A stretch of DNA of 64,000 bases from assembly GCF_006715305.1 (NCBI RefSeq), contig NZ_VFMY01000001.1, positions 2,976,001 through 3,040,000 of the forward strand. The letters run 5' to 3'. Below are positions 52,267 through 61,340 of this stretch, piece after piece. Numbering within the stretch: the stretch's first letter is position 1; every line of letters starts with the position of its first letter. Source of the DNA: Arthrobacter sp. SLBN-100. GTDB lineage: Bacteria; Actinomycetota; Actinomycetes; Actinomycetales; Micrococcaceae. The position numbers and the translations under genes are program-made. The notes under the pieces were generated by a model, which was given only the letters and a program-made list of their open reading frames with translations, was not told where the DNA came from and searched no databases.

Positions 52267-53310
52267 ATGGCAACGAAAATCTCCCAGCGGCCCAAGCCGA
52301 CTTTGGCTATGGTGGCGCGGCAGGCGGGGGTGTCGGCACCAACGGTATCCAAGGTGGTCAACGGCCGCGAAGACGTGTCTCCGGAGACGCGGGCCCGCGT
52401 GCTGGCAGCACTGGAGCAGGCAGGGTATCAATCCCCCCTGCAGCGACGTTCCGCCGCGGAGACCGGCACGGTGGTGGAGGTGGTCATCGATGTTCTTGAC
52501 TCCGCCTACATGATTGAGGTCCTCAACGGGATACTGCAGTTCGCCGCAAGTGCCGGCGTTGAGATCCTGGTCAGCGTCACGGGGCCGGCGCTCTCCAGCC
52601 TGCGCAGTCCCGAGCGCCGCGCACAGCGCATGCTGGACGAGGGCAGGGCAGGGATGATCGTGGTGACCTCGGCTTTCAGTGAGGCCCAGCTGCAGGCGTT
52701 TCGGCGCCGCAAGATTCCCGTCGTCGTTATCGACCCGCTCAATCCGCCGTCAGCGGATGTAGTCAGCGTAGGGGCGACCAACTGGGCCGGCGGCAAGGCC
52801 GCCACCGAACATCTGCTGGACTTGGGGCATCGGCGTATCGCTTACATCGGCGGCATCGAGAGGGCTGAATGCAACCAGGCCCGGCTGCACGGCTACATGG
52901 CCGCCCTGATGGCCCGCGGCATCACAGTGGACCCCCGGTACATCATTTCCGGCGGCAGGTTCCGTAGGGAGAGCGGGGTTGCCGGGCTTCAGGCCCTGCT
53001 GCAAATGGACCAGCTTCCCAGCGCGATCTTTGCCGCAAGCGACACGATTGCCTTGGGTGTTCTTGCCGAAGCGGGACGCCATGGCATCCGGGTTCCGGAG
53101 GACATCAGCCTGATCGGCTTTGACGGGACAAGGCAGGGTGAGGAATCCGTCCCGTCGCTCAGTTCGGTTGCCCAGCCATTGGAGGAGATGGGGCGGGCGG
53201 CGTTGCGGTCACTCCTTCGCCAGGCAGCGGGGGAAGTCCCGGATTCCCACCGCGTAGAACTGGCCACACAGCTGATCGTCCGGGGCTCCACGGCGGCTCT
53301 CGCAAGCTGA
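52267..53310 (+). CDS. LacI family transcriptional regulator
   Basis: A 347-residue LacI regulator: HTH at about residues 10-35 (PTLAMVARQAGVSAPTVSKVVNGREDVSPETRARV, hinge helix AALEQAGY), then the periplasmic-binding-like effector domain (VIDVLDSAYMIEVLNGILQFA, DLGHRRIAYIGGIERAECNQARLHGYMAAL, ISLIGFDGTRQGEESVPSLSSV). ATG 52267 is used; an upstream in-frame ATG at 52228 overlaps O2. It faces away from the sugar operon and probably represses it through O1. Confidence 0.93.
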   Translation: MATKISQRPKPTLAMVARQAGVSAPTVSKVVNGREDVSPETRARVLAALEQAGYQSPLQRRSAAETGTVVEVVIDVLDSAYMIEVLNGILQFAASAGVEILVSVTGPALSSLRSPERRAQRMLDEGRAGMIVVTSAFSEAQLQAFRRRKIPVVVIDPLNPPSADVVSVGATNWAGGKAATEHLLDLGHRRIAYIGGIERAECNQARLHGYMAALMARGITVDPRYIISGGRFRRESGVAGLQALLQMDQLPSAIFAASDTIALGVLAEAGRHGIRVPEDISLIGFDGTRQGEESVPSLSSVAQPLEEMGRAALRSLLRQAAGEVPDSHRVELATQLIVRGSTAALAS

Positions 53311-53326
53311 GCTGTAGCGTGGAGTC

Positions 53327-54067
53327 CTATCGCGCCGATTCAGCGGTACTGATGCCGGAGCGCCCGACTGGCTCTTCAAAGACCGGTTCGCCGCTGCTAA
53401 GGTCCACGTCCGACTCCCGGATGGCAAAACTCATGGCGGCTTCGGCAGCTTCTGGATCTCCCGCCACCACCGCATCGAGCACCGCCTGATGGTCCGGAAC
53501 GGGGTCGAGCCAGTCTGCGCCGGGGTGGTGCTGGATACGGTTTCGAGCATTGAGGGCGTGCACAATGACCACGTCCAGGCGCATCATCAGTTCGTTGTGT
53601 GTAGCCCGCAGCAGGTTGATGTGAAACTCCTGGTCTGCCGCTGCGAGCCGTTCAACATCGTGCCCTGCCTTCGCGAACTCCTCGAATGAGCGCCTGAGTG
53701 CCGCAATGTCCTCGGGCTTCCGGTACTGGGCGGCCAGTTTCGCCGCTGCCGGTTCGATGACGTCCCGCAACTGGGACAGTTCGGCCAGCAGGCGGTCATC
53801 GTCCCGCCGGGCCGAGCGCCGCCACATAATGACGTCGCTGTCGAGCAACTTCCAGGCGGTGCGGTCATTCACGATCGTTCCGCGCTTGGGCCACGAGTCA
53901 ATGAGCCCTTTCTCGCGGATGACCCGAAGCGCTTCCCGGATTGCGGTCTTGCTCACTCCAAATTCCGGCTCAAGGGAATCAACGTCAATGCGGGAGCCAG
54001 GAGGGTAGTCCCCGCGGACGATCCGGAGGCCGAGCATGTCGACGAGCTCCGAGTGAAGGTTGGTCAT
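53327..54067 (-). CDS. GntR family regulator, FadR/FCD subclass
   Basis: A 246-residue regulator. Winged helix at 5-70: ELVDMLGLRIVRGDYPPGSRIDVDSLEPEFGVSKTAIREALRVIREKGLIDSWPKRGTIV. The FCD effector domain has metal-site residues of the type D..H..H (DQEFHINLLRATHN, DHQAVLDAVVAGDPEAAEAAM). FCD regulators commonly sense sugar acids or their keto-deoxy derivatives. It is divergent from the sugar-acid operon at 54181-61143, which it most likely represses. It converges with the LacI gene by 17 bases. Confidence 0.92.
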   Translation of the reverse strand: MTNLHSELVDMLGLRIVRGDYPPGSRIDVDSLEPEFGVSKTAIREALRVIREKGLIDSWPKRGTIVNDRTAWKLLDSDVIMWRRSARRDDDRLLAELSQLRDVIEPAAAKLAAQYRKPEDIAALRRSFEEFAKAGHDVERLAAADQEFHINLLRATHNELMMRLDVVIVHALNARNRIQHHPGADWLDPVPDHQAVLDAVVAGDPEAAEAAMSFAIRESDVDLSSGEPVFEEPVGRSGISTAESAR

Positions 54068-54101
54068 GGCCCCACTTTACCCTGCCTCAAACCTTCTCTT
54101 G

Positions 54102-54119
54102 CTAATAAACTATTATTAG
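54102..54119. promoter_or_regulatory. GntR operator candidate CTAATA-N6-TATTAG
   Basis: Perfect 6-bp arms, in an AT-rich island at 54101-54126 that also includes likely -10 sequences for both directions. It is 35 bases from the gntR start and 62 bases from the binding-protein start. Confidence 0.55.
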
Positions 54120-54180
54120 TAATATATGTGGTGATGTGACTTGTCACTCACCTCGACGCACCGCTAACAAAGGAGTAGCC

Positions 54181-55443
54181 ATGCCATTACGTCCATTCCG
54201 TGGAGCGAGAACTGCTTCGGTCCTTGCCGTCCTAGCCGTCAGCGCTTCCGCCCTCGCCGGCTGCTCGTCCGAGCCAAGCGGTTCTTCCGCGACCCCCCAG
54301 GCGGCCACTATCACCTTCGCCGCTTCCACTCTCGGCGATCCCGGCCGCGGGCCTGGGCTTCAGAAGCTGATCGATGAGTACAACAACAGCCAGGACATCG
54401 TCACGGTCCAGCCGGCTTCAGTGCCTTACCCGACCTTTGGCCAAACCGTACTGACCCAGATGGGCGGCGGCGAAGGGCCGGACCTCGTCCGCTTCGACAT
54501 GCCGGAGTTCTCCACAGCCGCATCGTCAGGCCTGCTCGAACCCCTCGATGACAAGATTGACGCGGAAAAACTGAACCTCATCCCCGGCCCGGACAAGTAC
54601 CTCACCGTCGATGACCACCGCTACGGCGTGGTCTTCGAGAACTCGAACTACGCCATGTTCTACAACAAGGACCTGATCCCGGAGGCTCCCAAGACCTTCG
54701 AGGAGTTTGCCCAGACAGCCAAGGACATGACCAAAGGCGATATGTACGGTCTTGCTTTCCGTCAGACACAGGCCGAGGAAGCGGGCGTTTGGCAGGACAT
54801 CTTCAACTACGTTCTGGGTTTTGGGGGCGACTGGTCCGATGGCCAGAAGCTGACCATCGACTCGCCGAAGGTGATCGAGGGCCTTAAGGCATACCAGCAG
54901 CTCTATGATGCGAACGTTATCCCGAAGGGCGCCGATGCCGCGACGTTCCGCAAAATGTTTGCCAACGGCAAGGTGGGCATGGAACTGAACAACGGCGGCT
55001 ACGTCACCGCTACCAAGTCGGCCAACGCGAACCTCAACTTCAGCGTCGCCCGGATCCCGTTCCCTGAAAAGAAGCAGGGGGCGTTGCTGGCACCGATTAC
55101 GATCAATGCAAACAGCAAGCACAAGGACGCCGCGCTCGACTTCATCAACTGGCTGCTCAAGTCCGAGCAGCAGGTCAAGCTGCAGGATGTCCTGGGCGCC
55201 AGCAGTGTTGCAACGCCGACAGAGCGCAGCGCCGAGAGCCTGCAGAAGTTCCCGTTCCTTCCGGTACTCGACGAGCTGACTGACTCCGGCGTGCCGCAGA
55301 TTGTCAAGGGCTTCGGTCCCCAGACCGCGGACATCCGGCACATTGTTGTCAGTGAGGTCCTGGCCGCGCTTCAGGGCCAGCAGGATATGGCGACCGCGAT
55401 GGAGAAGGCCCAGAAGCAGGCGGAGGAGCTGGTCGGGCGATGA
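54181..55443 (+). CDS. Sugar ABC transporter substrate-binding lipoprotein
   Basis: A 420-residue binding protein, first gene of the plus-strand operon. Sec lipoprotein signal with lipobox LAGC (SVLAVLAVSASALAGCSSEPSG). MalE-type signatures: LIDEYNNSQDIVTVQPASVPY, NYAMFYNKDLIPEAPKTFEEFAQTAKDMT, LLAPITINANSKHKDAALDFINWLLKSE. ATG 54181 has AAAGGAGT 8 bases upstream. Its stop overlaps the first permease start by 4 bases. Substrate likely a sugar acid or oligosaccharide, by operon context. Confidence 0.92.
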   Translation: MPLRPFRGARTASVLAVLAVSASALAGCSSEPSGSSATPQAATITFAASTLGDPGRGPGLQKLIDEYNNSQDIVTVQPASVPYPTFGQTVLTQMGGGEGPDLVRFDMPEFSTAASSGLLEPLDDKIDAEKLNLIPGPDKYLTVDDHRYGVVFENSNYAMFYNKDLIPEAPKTFEEFAQTAKDMTKGDMYGLAFRQTQAEEAGVWQDIFNYVLGFGGDWSDGQKLTIDSPKVIEGLKAYQQLYDANVIPKGADAATFRKMFANGKVGMELNNGGYVTATKSANANLNFSVARIPFPEKKQGALLAPITINANSKHKDAALDFINWLLKSEQQVKLQDVLGASSVATPTERSAESLQKFPFLPVLDELTDSGVPQIVKGFGPQTADIRHIVVSEVLAALQGQQDMATAMEKAQKQAEELVGR

Positions 55444-56426
55444 CAGACCGCAGCCGGGGACCGCGCCTCTTGACGCGGTCCCCGGGGCTGGCCGGGCAAC
55501 CAGCCCCGAGTACCAACCGCCCCCTTGTGCCCCGTCGCCGCAAGAGCCCTGCGGGCAGCCGGTGGACGCCCTACCTTTTCCTGGCCCCCGCCGTCCTCTA
55601 CATAGTTGTTTTCCAGTTGGTCCCGCTCCTGCAGGAGGTCTGGCTCAGCTTCACCAAGACCACCCTGCTCAACCCAAACCTCAACGTCTGGGTTGGCTTG
55701 GCGAACTTTCAGTCAGTTCTCGGCAACCCCTCGTTCCGTCAAACGCTGCTCACCACCCTTGTCTACGTGGCAGCATGCGTTGTCGGTGCGGTGGGCCTGG
55801 GCCTGGTCGTGGCCCTGCTGCTGAACAGCCGGTTTCCGGGCAGAGCGGTAGCACGTTCTCTGGTCACCGTGCCGTGGGCAGCACCGGGAATTGCAGTTGC
55901 ACTCATTGCCACCTGGATGTTCAACCCCCAGTTCGGGATCCTTACGCGCCTGCTGCGCGGGATCGGAATCGACCCCGGTCCCAACGGCATCCTCGACAAC
56001 CCGCGGCTGGCGCTCGGGGCGATTCTCGTCACCACAATTTGGCAGCTGGTGCCGTTCGTGGCCGTCGTGCTCCTCTCGGCGCTGCAGGGGGTTCCGCAGG
56101 AGCTGGTAGAGGCAGCACAGGTCGATGGCGCCGGCCGTTGGATGACCTTTCGTGTGGTGACCTGGCAGGTCCTGAAGCCTTCCATCGGCCTGGTCGCCGT
56201 ACTCATGACCATCTGGTCACTGCGCCGCTTCGAGCTGATCTGGCTGATGACCCGTGGCGGTCCACTGGGCTCCACCCGCACCCTCGTGATCGACCTCTAC
56301 GCCCAAGCGTTTGAGTCCAAGCAGTTGGGGAACGCCGCGGCCATCGGCATGGTCGGCATCGTCATCTCCCTCATCGTCATCGTCGGCAGTCAACTGGTCG
56401 CCCGCGCGGCCGCCAAGGAGGCTTGA
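55440..56426 (+). CDS. Sugar ABC transporter permease (MalF-like)
   Basis: A 328-residue permease. The first about 45 residues are a cytoplasmic basic stretch, then six helices starting PYLFLAPAVLYIVVFQLVPLLQEVWLSF. The EAA loop is ELVEAAQVDGAGRWMTFRVVTWQVLKPSI. ATG overlaps the upstream stop (ATGA). Partner of the next permease. Confidence 0.92.
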   Translation: MTDRSRGPRLLTRSPGLAGQPAPSTNRPLVPRRRKSPAGSRWTPYLFLAPAVLYIVVFQLVPLLQEVWLSFTKTTLLNPNLNVWVGLANFQSVLGNPSFRQTLLTTLVYVAACVVGAVGLGLVVALLLNSRFPGRAVARSLVTVPWAAPGIAVALIATWMFNPQFGILTRLLRGIGIDPGPNGILDNPRLALGAILVTTIWQLVPFVAVVLLSALQGVPQELVEAAQVDGAGRWMTFRVVTWQVLKPSIGLVAVLMTIWSLRRFELIWLMTRGGPLGSTRTLVIDLYAQAFESKQLGNAAAIGMVGIVISLIVIVGSQLVARAAAKEA

Positions 56427-57259
56427 TGCGCCGCATACGCTTCGGAGTGACAGCCCGCACGCTCGCCGTCCTCTTCGTCCTCGGGATTTCCATCTTCCCC
56501 GTCTACTGGATGTTTGTGACCGCGCTGGCACCGGATGAGGAGCTCTTCGGGTCATCATCAATAAACCTGCTTCCGGACTTCTCCCGGTTCGGTGTTTTCG
56601 CAGATGCCCTCGCCGACGGCCAGGTCGCCGGCTGGCTGCTCAACAGCTTCATTGTCGCCGCCGGAACTACTGTTCTGTCCATTGCCCTGGGAATCCCCCT
56701 CGGATACGCCTTGTCCCGATTCACCTTCCGCGGTAAAGCCGCAGTTGGCCTGGCGCTGCTGTTCACGCAGATGCTCCCCGAGGCCCTGCTGGTTGTTCCG
56801 CTGTTCGCCATCTTCCGGCGGTTCGACCTGCTGAACTCGCTGCACGGGCTGATCCTGGCCGACACCGCTTTCGCGCTGCCCGTTGTCGCATTGATCCTCA
56901 AGGGCGCGATCGACGGCGTTCCGCGGGACCTGGACGAGGCCGCGCGTGTTGACGGCAGCCGCCCGCCCACCGTCCTCGCCCGCATCATCCTGCCGCTGAT
57001 CGCGCCGGCTATCGCCGCCGCCGCGGTTATCGCTTTCTTCAGCGCCTGGAACGAGTACGTCTTCGCGGTGACATTCGTGTTCGACAAATCGCTCCAGCCA
57101 GCTTCGGTGGGGGTGGCCGGCTTCATCGGCGAGCAGGACACCTCAATCCAAAGCATCATGGCCGTCGGCCTGCTCTTCACGCTGCCGGCCGTCGCCTTCT
57201 ACCTGTTCGCACAACGCTATGTCGTCAGCGGTATGACCGCCGGCGCTGTTAAGGGATGA
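56426..57259 (+). CDS. Sugar ABC transporter permease (MalG-like)
   Basis: A 277-residue permease: TARTLAVLFVLGISIFPVYWMFVTALAPDEELFG, EAA loop RDLDEAARVDGSRPPTVLARIILPLIAPAI, end VVSGMTAGAVKG. The ATG at 56426 shares its A with the TGA of the previous gene, and AAGGAGG precedes it, so it is favoured over the overlapping TTG at 56423. No ATPase gene follows. Confidence 0.92.
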   Translation: MRRIRFGVTARTLAVLFVLGISIFPVYWMFVTALAPDEELFGSSSINLLPDFSRFGVFADALADGQVAGWLLNSFIVAAGTTVLSIALGIPLGYALSRFTFRGKAAVGLALLFTQMLPEALLVVPLFAIFRRFDLLNSLHGLILADTAFALPVVALILKGAIDGVPRDLDEAARVDGSRPPTVLARIILPLIAPAIAAAAVIAFFSAWNEYVFAVTFVFDKSLQPASVGVAGFIGEQDTSIQSIMAVGLLFTLPAVAFYLFAQRYVVSGMTAGAVKG

Positions 57260-57269
57260 CATTCCACCC

Positions 57270-58457
57270 ATGAAAATCACCAACCTCGACACGGTCGTCG
57301 TCGACTTCTACCGGACGAACCTCATCTTCATCCGCCTGCACACCGATTCGGGTCTCACCGGCGTCGCCGAGGCAACCCTCGAAGGCCAGGAGCACGCTGT
57401 GCGCGGCGCCGTCGCGGTCCTCGCCGATGCTGTCCGGGGCAAGGATCCGACCCGGATCTCCCAGAACATCTACGAGCTTAACCGCGACGCCTACTGGCGC
57501 GGCGGGCCTGTGACCATGACCGCCCTCAGTGCCCTTGAAATGGCTATGTGGGACGTTTCGGCACGCGCGCTGGACGTCCCGGTGCACCGCATGCTCGGCG
57601 GCCAGGTCCGCGACAGAGTCCGCGCTTACGCCAACGGCTGGTTCTCAGGAGCGAAAACACCGGAGGACTTCGCCGACGCCGCCGTACAGACTGTTGCCCA
57701 GGGCTTCCGGGGACTCAAGTGGGACCCGTTCGAAGCCGCGGACCTCACCCTGGAGCCGCGGGACCTGCGGCGCATGCTTGAGCCCGTCGCCGCCGTCCGC
57801 GAGGCAGTAGGCGATGACATCGAGCTGTTCATTGAAGGTCACGGCCGTTTTGATGTCCCCACAGCTATTCGGGTCGCCCGTGAAATCGAGCAGTTCCAGC
57901 CGGTGTTCTTCGAGGAGCCGTGCCCGCCGGACGGGATCGATTCCCTCGTGGAGATACGTTCGAAATCGCCGGTAGCGATCGCCGCGGGGGAGCGCTGGTT
58001 CGGGCGGAACACCTTTGTCCCCGCGCTCGCCCGGAAGGCCGTGGACTACATACAGCCCGACGTCACGCACGCCGGGGGCCTGCTGGAGCTGTCGTTCATT
58101 TCCACGCTCGCCGCATCGCATTACGTCCCGTTTGCACCCCACAACCCCAGCGGACCACTCAGCACCGCGGCGACCTTGCAGCTTGGCGCGATGCTGCCCA
58201 ACTTCAGGTATTTGGAGATTATGGCCTCAGACGTGCCCTGGCGGAGCGAGATCTCCAATGAGCGCCTCCAGCTCACCGAGGACGGTGACATCCTCATCCC
58301 TGAGGGCGTGGGCCTGGGCATTGAACTCGACTTCGAAGCGATTGCCGAGCACCCGTACACACCGCATCCAATGCGGATCTTCAATGATGCGGTCGCTGAC
58401 ATCAGGCCGCCGGACGCCCGCTCCTACTTCAACCTCGAGCGCACGCACGTCAGCTGA
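57270..58457 (+). CDS. Enolase-superfamily sugar-acid dehydratase (mandelate racemase subgroup)
   Basis: A 395-residue member of the MR/galactonate-dehydratase group; such enzymes dehydrate aldonic acids to 2-keto-3-deoxy acids using Mg. Likely metal ligands are Glu189 in FIEGHGRF (where most dehydratases have Asp), Glu215 in FFEEPCPPD and Glu241 in AAGER. His191 and His291 (HNPSGPLS) are candidate acid/base residues. The K-x-K position reads LKWDPF (Lys150). The substrate cannot be fixed; arabinonate, xylonate or galactonate are candidates. Ten bases after the permease gene. Confidence 0.88.
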   Translation: MKITNLDTVVVDFYRTNLIFIRLHTDSGLTGVAEATLEGQEHAVRGAVAVLADAVRGKDPTRISQNIYELNRDAYWRGGPVTMTALSALEMAMWDVSARALDVPVHRMLGGQVRDRVRAYANGWFSGAKTPEDFADAAVQTVAQGFRGLKWDPFEAADLTLEPRDLRRMLEPVAAVREAVGDDIELFIEGHGRFDVPTAIRVAREIEQFQPVFFEEPCPPDGIDSLVEIRSKSPVAIAAGERWFGRNTFVPALARKAVDYIQPDVTHAGGLLELSFISTLAASHYVPFAPHNPSGPLSTAATLQLGAMLPNFRYLEIMASDVPWRSEISNERLQLTEDGDILIPEGVGLGIELDFEAIAEHPYTPHPMRIFNDAVADIRPPDARSYFNLERTHVS

Positions 58458-58462
58458 ACACG

Positions 58463-59932
58463 ATGATCACATCAGTCGAAGAGACAGACAAGCAGATTGT
58501 TGCGGCCCACACAGCGTATGAGCACTCCAGGGACGTTGAGCCACGGGTACGGGCCCGTTGGCTGGAGGAGGTGGCCTCCGGCCTGGAAACCCACGCTGAC
58601 GAGTTGGTGGCATTGGGGCAGGAGGAAACACACCTGGAGGAGTCGCGGCTTCGGTTCGAGTTGCGGCGATCCGTGTTTCAGATCCGGCTGTTCATGACGG
58701 AAATCATTCAGGGAGAACACCTGGGCGCAACCATTGACCACGTCGATCCCGCTTGGGGGATGGGCCCGAGGCCGGACATCCGCCGCGTTTCCGTGCCGCT
58801 GGGTGTGGTGGGTGTATTCGGCGCGTCCAACTTTCCGTTTGCCTTCAGCGTGATGGGCGGAGACAGCGCTTCCGCCCTCGCCGCCGGATGTGCCGTGGTG
58901 CACAAGATCCACGAGGGACACCTTCGCCTGGGAATACGCACCGGTGAAGTGGTTAGGGAGGCCCTGGAGGGAGCGGGCGCCCCCGGCGGTCTTTTTTCCA
59001 CTGTTGTCGGCCGGCAGGCAGCGGAGCTTGTGGTGGACCATCCGCTGGTCAAGGCCGTTGGCTTCACCGGATCAACCACCGGCGGGAGGGCGCTCTTCGA
59101 CCGGGCCTCCCGACGGCCCGTTCCCATTCCCTTTTACGGGGAACTTGGCAGCATCAACCCCGTCTTCGTCACGGAGCAGGCGTGGAATGCCAGGCGGGAG
59201 GAAATCCTGGCCGGGTATGCCGCCTCCTTCACGCTGGGGATGGGCCAGTTCTGCACGAAGCCGGGCCTGCTGTTTGCCCCGGTCGGCGATCGCGGAGACG
59301 TAAGCGAAATCCTCCATCAGGAACTGGCGCCGAAGCAGGCGAGCCTCCTGCTCAGCCCGAAGTTGCGGGAAGGATTCGACAAGGCGCTCAATGCAGTACG
59401 TTCAACGCCAGCTGTCGACGTCCTGGTCCCGGGGGATGATGCGGCAGCTCCCCGGCCCACCGTGCTGTTCACCACCGCGGACGAGGTCCGGCACCGCCCG
59501 GAAATCCTTGAACAGGAAATGTTCGGGCCGGCAACGCTGGTGATCGGGTATGCGCCCGGGGCGGACTTGCCCGCCCTGGCCCGCCTGCTGGAGGGACAGC
59601 TGACGGCAACGGTGCATGCGGACCCGGGCGAAGATGTCTCCGGGTTGCTGATTGAGTTGCGGGAGCGGGCCGGACGCTTGCTCTGGAATGCCTGGCCCAC
59701 CGGCGTCACCGTCACCTATGCCCAGCACCACGGCGGACCCTACCCCGCCACGACCGCCACCACTACATCCGTTGGAACCGCCGCGATCGGCCGCTTTATG
59801 CGCCCCGTCGCCTACGACTCGTTCCCGCCGTCGCAATTGCCAGCACCGCTGCGCGAGGACAACCCTTGGGAAATCCGACGGCGGGTGGACGGAATATGGG
59901 AACCAGCCAGCCATCGGGAGGACAACAAATGA
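58463..59932 (+). CDS. 2-oxoglutarate semialdehyde (2,5-dioxovalerate) dehydrogenase-like ALDH
   Basis: Aldehyde dehydrogenase of 489 residues, oxidising 2,5-dioxovalerate to 2-oxoglutarate with NAD(P) in the related pathway. Features: SVPLGVVGVFGASNFPFAFSVMGGDSASALAAGCAVVHKIH (KGSADH-type N-terminal signature), FTGSTTGGRALFDRAS, catalytic Glu227 in YGELGSINPVF, and nucleophile Cys264 in MGQFCTKPG. The GDSASALAAG motif is characteristic of the KGSADH class and differs from other ALDHs. Five bases after the dehydratase; its end overlaps the FAH gene by 4 bases. Confidence 0.88.
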   Translation: MITSVEETDKQIVAAHTAYEHSRDVEPRVRARWLEEVASGLETHADELVALGQEETHLEESRLRFELRRSVFQIRLFMTEIIQGEHLGATIDHVDPAWGMGPRPDIRRVSVPLGVVGVFGASNFPFAFSVMGGDSASALAAGCAVVHKIHEGHLRLGIRTGEVVREALEGAGAPGGLFSTVVGRQAAELVVDHPLVKAVGFTGSTTGGRALFDRASRRPVPIPFYGELGSINPVFVTEQAWNARREEILAGYAASFTLGMGQFCTKPGLLFAPVGDRGDVSEILHQELAPKQASLLLSPKLREGFDKALNAVRSTPAVDVLVPGDDAAAPRPTVLFTTADEVRHRPEILEQEMFGPATLVIGYAPGADLPALARLLEGQLTATVHADPGEDVSGLLIELRERAGRLLWNAWPTGVTVTYAQHHGGPYPATTATTTSVGTAAIGRFMRPVAYDSFPPSQLPAPLREDNPWEIRRRVDGIWEPASHREDNK

Positions 59933-61143
59933 CCGCTCCCACTTCACAGCACATCCTTCCCGCCGGCCCGGGAAATGCAGTCCTCGTCGGCCGCGCCTGG
60001 GATCCGGTGTCCCAAGGGCCGCGGGTGATCAGCGTCCGCGGTACCGAAGTCTTTGACCTCACCCCCGAGGTCCGTACTGTTGCAGAGCTCGTGGACCATC
60101 CGGACCCTTCGGACCTGGTGCTGCAAACGGCCGGCAGGCCCCGCTGGGACCTTGCCGAATTGATCGACGCCTCGTTGGACGGGGACCGTAACTGGCCCCA
60201 CCTGCTGTCTCCGATCGACCTCCAGGTAATCAAAGCCTGCGGAGTGACGTTCGTGGAGAGCATGATCGAGCGGGTCATCGAGGAACGGTGCGGCGGTGAT
60301 TTCAACCGGGCGGCGGAAGTCCGCAAGACCGTCGCCGAGGCTCTTGGGGGAAGCCTGGACACCCTGCGTCCCGGGTCGGAGGAGGCGCGGGAGGTCAAGA
60401 AGGTGTTGTCCGCCCAGGGGATGTGGTCGCAGTACCTTGAGGTGGGCCTGGGTCCCGACCCCGAAGTGTTCACCAAAGCCCCGGTGCTGTCCTCCGTGGG
60501 CTTTGGGTCCGGCGTAGGCATCCCGGGCTTCTCCTCGTGGAATAACCCCGAGCCTGAACTGGTGCTTATCGCCGACTCAGCCGGGAAGGTTCGGGGCGCA
60601 ACCCTGGGGAACGACGTCAACCTCCGGGACGTGGAGGGGCGCAGTGCACTCCTCCTCGGCATGGCCAAGGACAATAACGCCTCCTGTGCCGTCGGCCCCC
60701 TGATCCGGCTCTTCCACGAGGATTTCACCCTGGAGTCCCTGCGGACGGAGGAAATCACGCTCACCGTCGAAGGCACGGACGGCTACCGGCTGGAGGGCCG
60801 CAACAGCCTGGCCCGCATCAGCCGCCCGTTTGAGGAACTCATCGGTGCCGCCCGCGGGCGGCACCACCAGTATCCCGACGGTTTCGCCCTTTTCACCGGG
60901 ACCCTGTTCGCTCCGACTCAGGACCGCGATGCCGAAGGGCTCGGCTTCACGCACAAGCCCGGTGACGTCGTCACCATCAGCAGCCCGCAGCTCGGGGCAT
61001 TGATCAACCGGACCCAGAAGACCGAGGACATGGAGCCCTGGACCTTCGGGATCACCGCCTTGTTCAGCTACCTGACGCAGTTGGAGACGTGGGATTCACC
61101 ATCAAGGGCTGTGAACCGCACGGATTCCCACGTCTCCCCGTAA
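59929..61143 (+). CDS. Fumarylacetoacetate-hydrolase-fold protein, probable 2-keto-3-deoxy-pentonate dehydratase
   Basis: A 404-residue FAH-family protein. The fold signature PGFSSWNNPEPELVLIADSAGKVRGATLGNDVNLRDVEGRSALLLGMAKDNNASCAVGPLIRL carries the metal Glu residues (NPEPE) and Asp (GNDVNLRD). Sulfolobus 2-keto-3-deoxyarabinonate dehydratase has this fold, and the adjacent ALDH takes its product, so that reaction is inferred. ATG 59929 overlaps the ALDH stop. The last about 20 residues (after FSYLTQLE) do not look like the family and overlap a convergent small gene, so the original stop may have been lost. Confidence 0.85.
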   Translation: MTAPTSQHILPAGPGNAVLVGRAWDPVSQGPRVISVRGTEVFDLTPEVRTVAELVDHPDPSDLVLQTAGRPRWDLAELIDASLDGDRNWPHLLSPIDLQVIKACGVTFVESMIERVIEERCGGDFNRAAEVRKTVAEALGGSLDTLRPGSEEAREVKKVLSAQGMWSQYLEVGLGPDPEVFTKAPVLSSVGFGSGVGIPGFSSWNNPEPELVLIADSAGKVRGATLGNDVNLRDVEGRSALLLGMAKDNNASCAVGPLIRLFHEDFTLESLRTEEITLTVEGTDGYRLEGRNSLARISRPFEELIGAARGRHHQYPDGFALFTGTLFAPTQDRDAEGLGFTHKPGDVVTISSPQLGALINRTQKTEDMEPWTFGITALFSYLTQLETWDSPSRAVNRTDSHVSP

Positions 61144-61319
61144 GGGACCTGATCGTTCAGTTCGACGGTAAAGCGGCCCGGGCCGTGCTTGGTGACGAGG
61201 ATGCCCCGTACGGGGTTTTCCTGGGCCAGCGCCAGAAGCTGTTGGATGGAGGAATTCAGCTTCTCATCAGCCTCCGACCTGGTCGTGGCCACGATCGCCA
61301 GGCAGTGCGGTGTTCCCAT
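61068..61319 (-). CDS. Small conserved protein, paralogue of the 27.4-kb gene
   Basis: An 83-residue protein. RGILVTKHGPGRFTVELNDQVPYGETWE aligns with the small gene at 27371-27574. ATG 61319 is preferred, with AAAGGA 6 bases upstream. It converges on the FAH gene and overlaps its last 76 bases, and it sits upstream of a terminator serving the plus-strand operon. The C-terminal RFTALDGESHVSNCVR may be non-native, as the paralogue ends right after the conserved block. Confidence 0.7.
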   Translation of the reverse strand: MGTPHCLAIVATTRSEADEKLNSSIQQLLALAQENPVRGILVTKHGPGRFTVELNDQVPYGETWESVRFTALDGESHVSNCVR

Positions 61320-61340
61320 TGGAATTCCTTTCAGGGCCTG

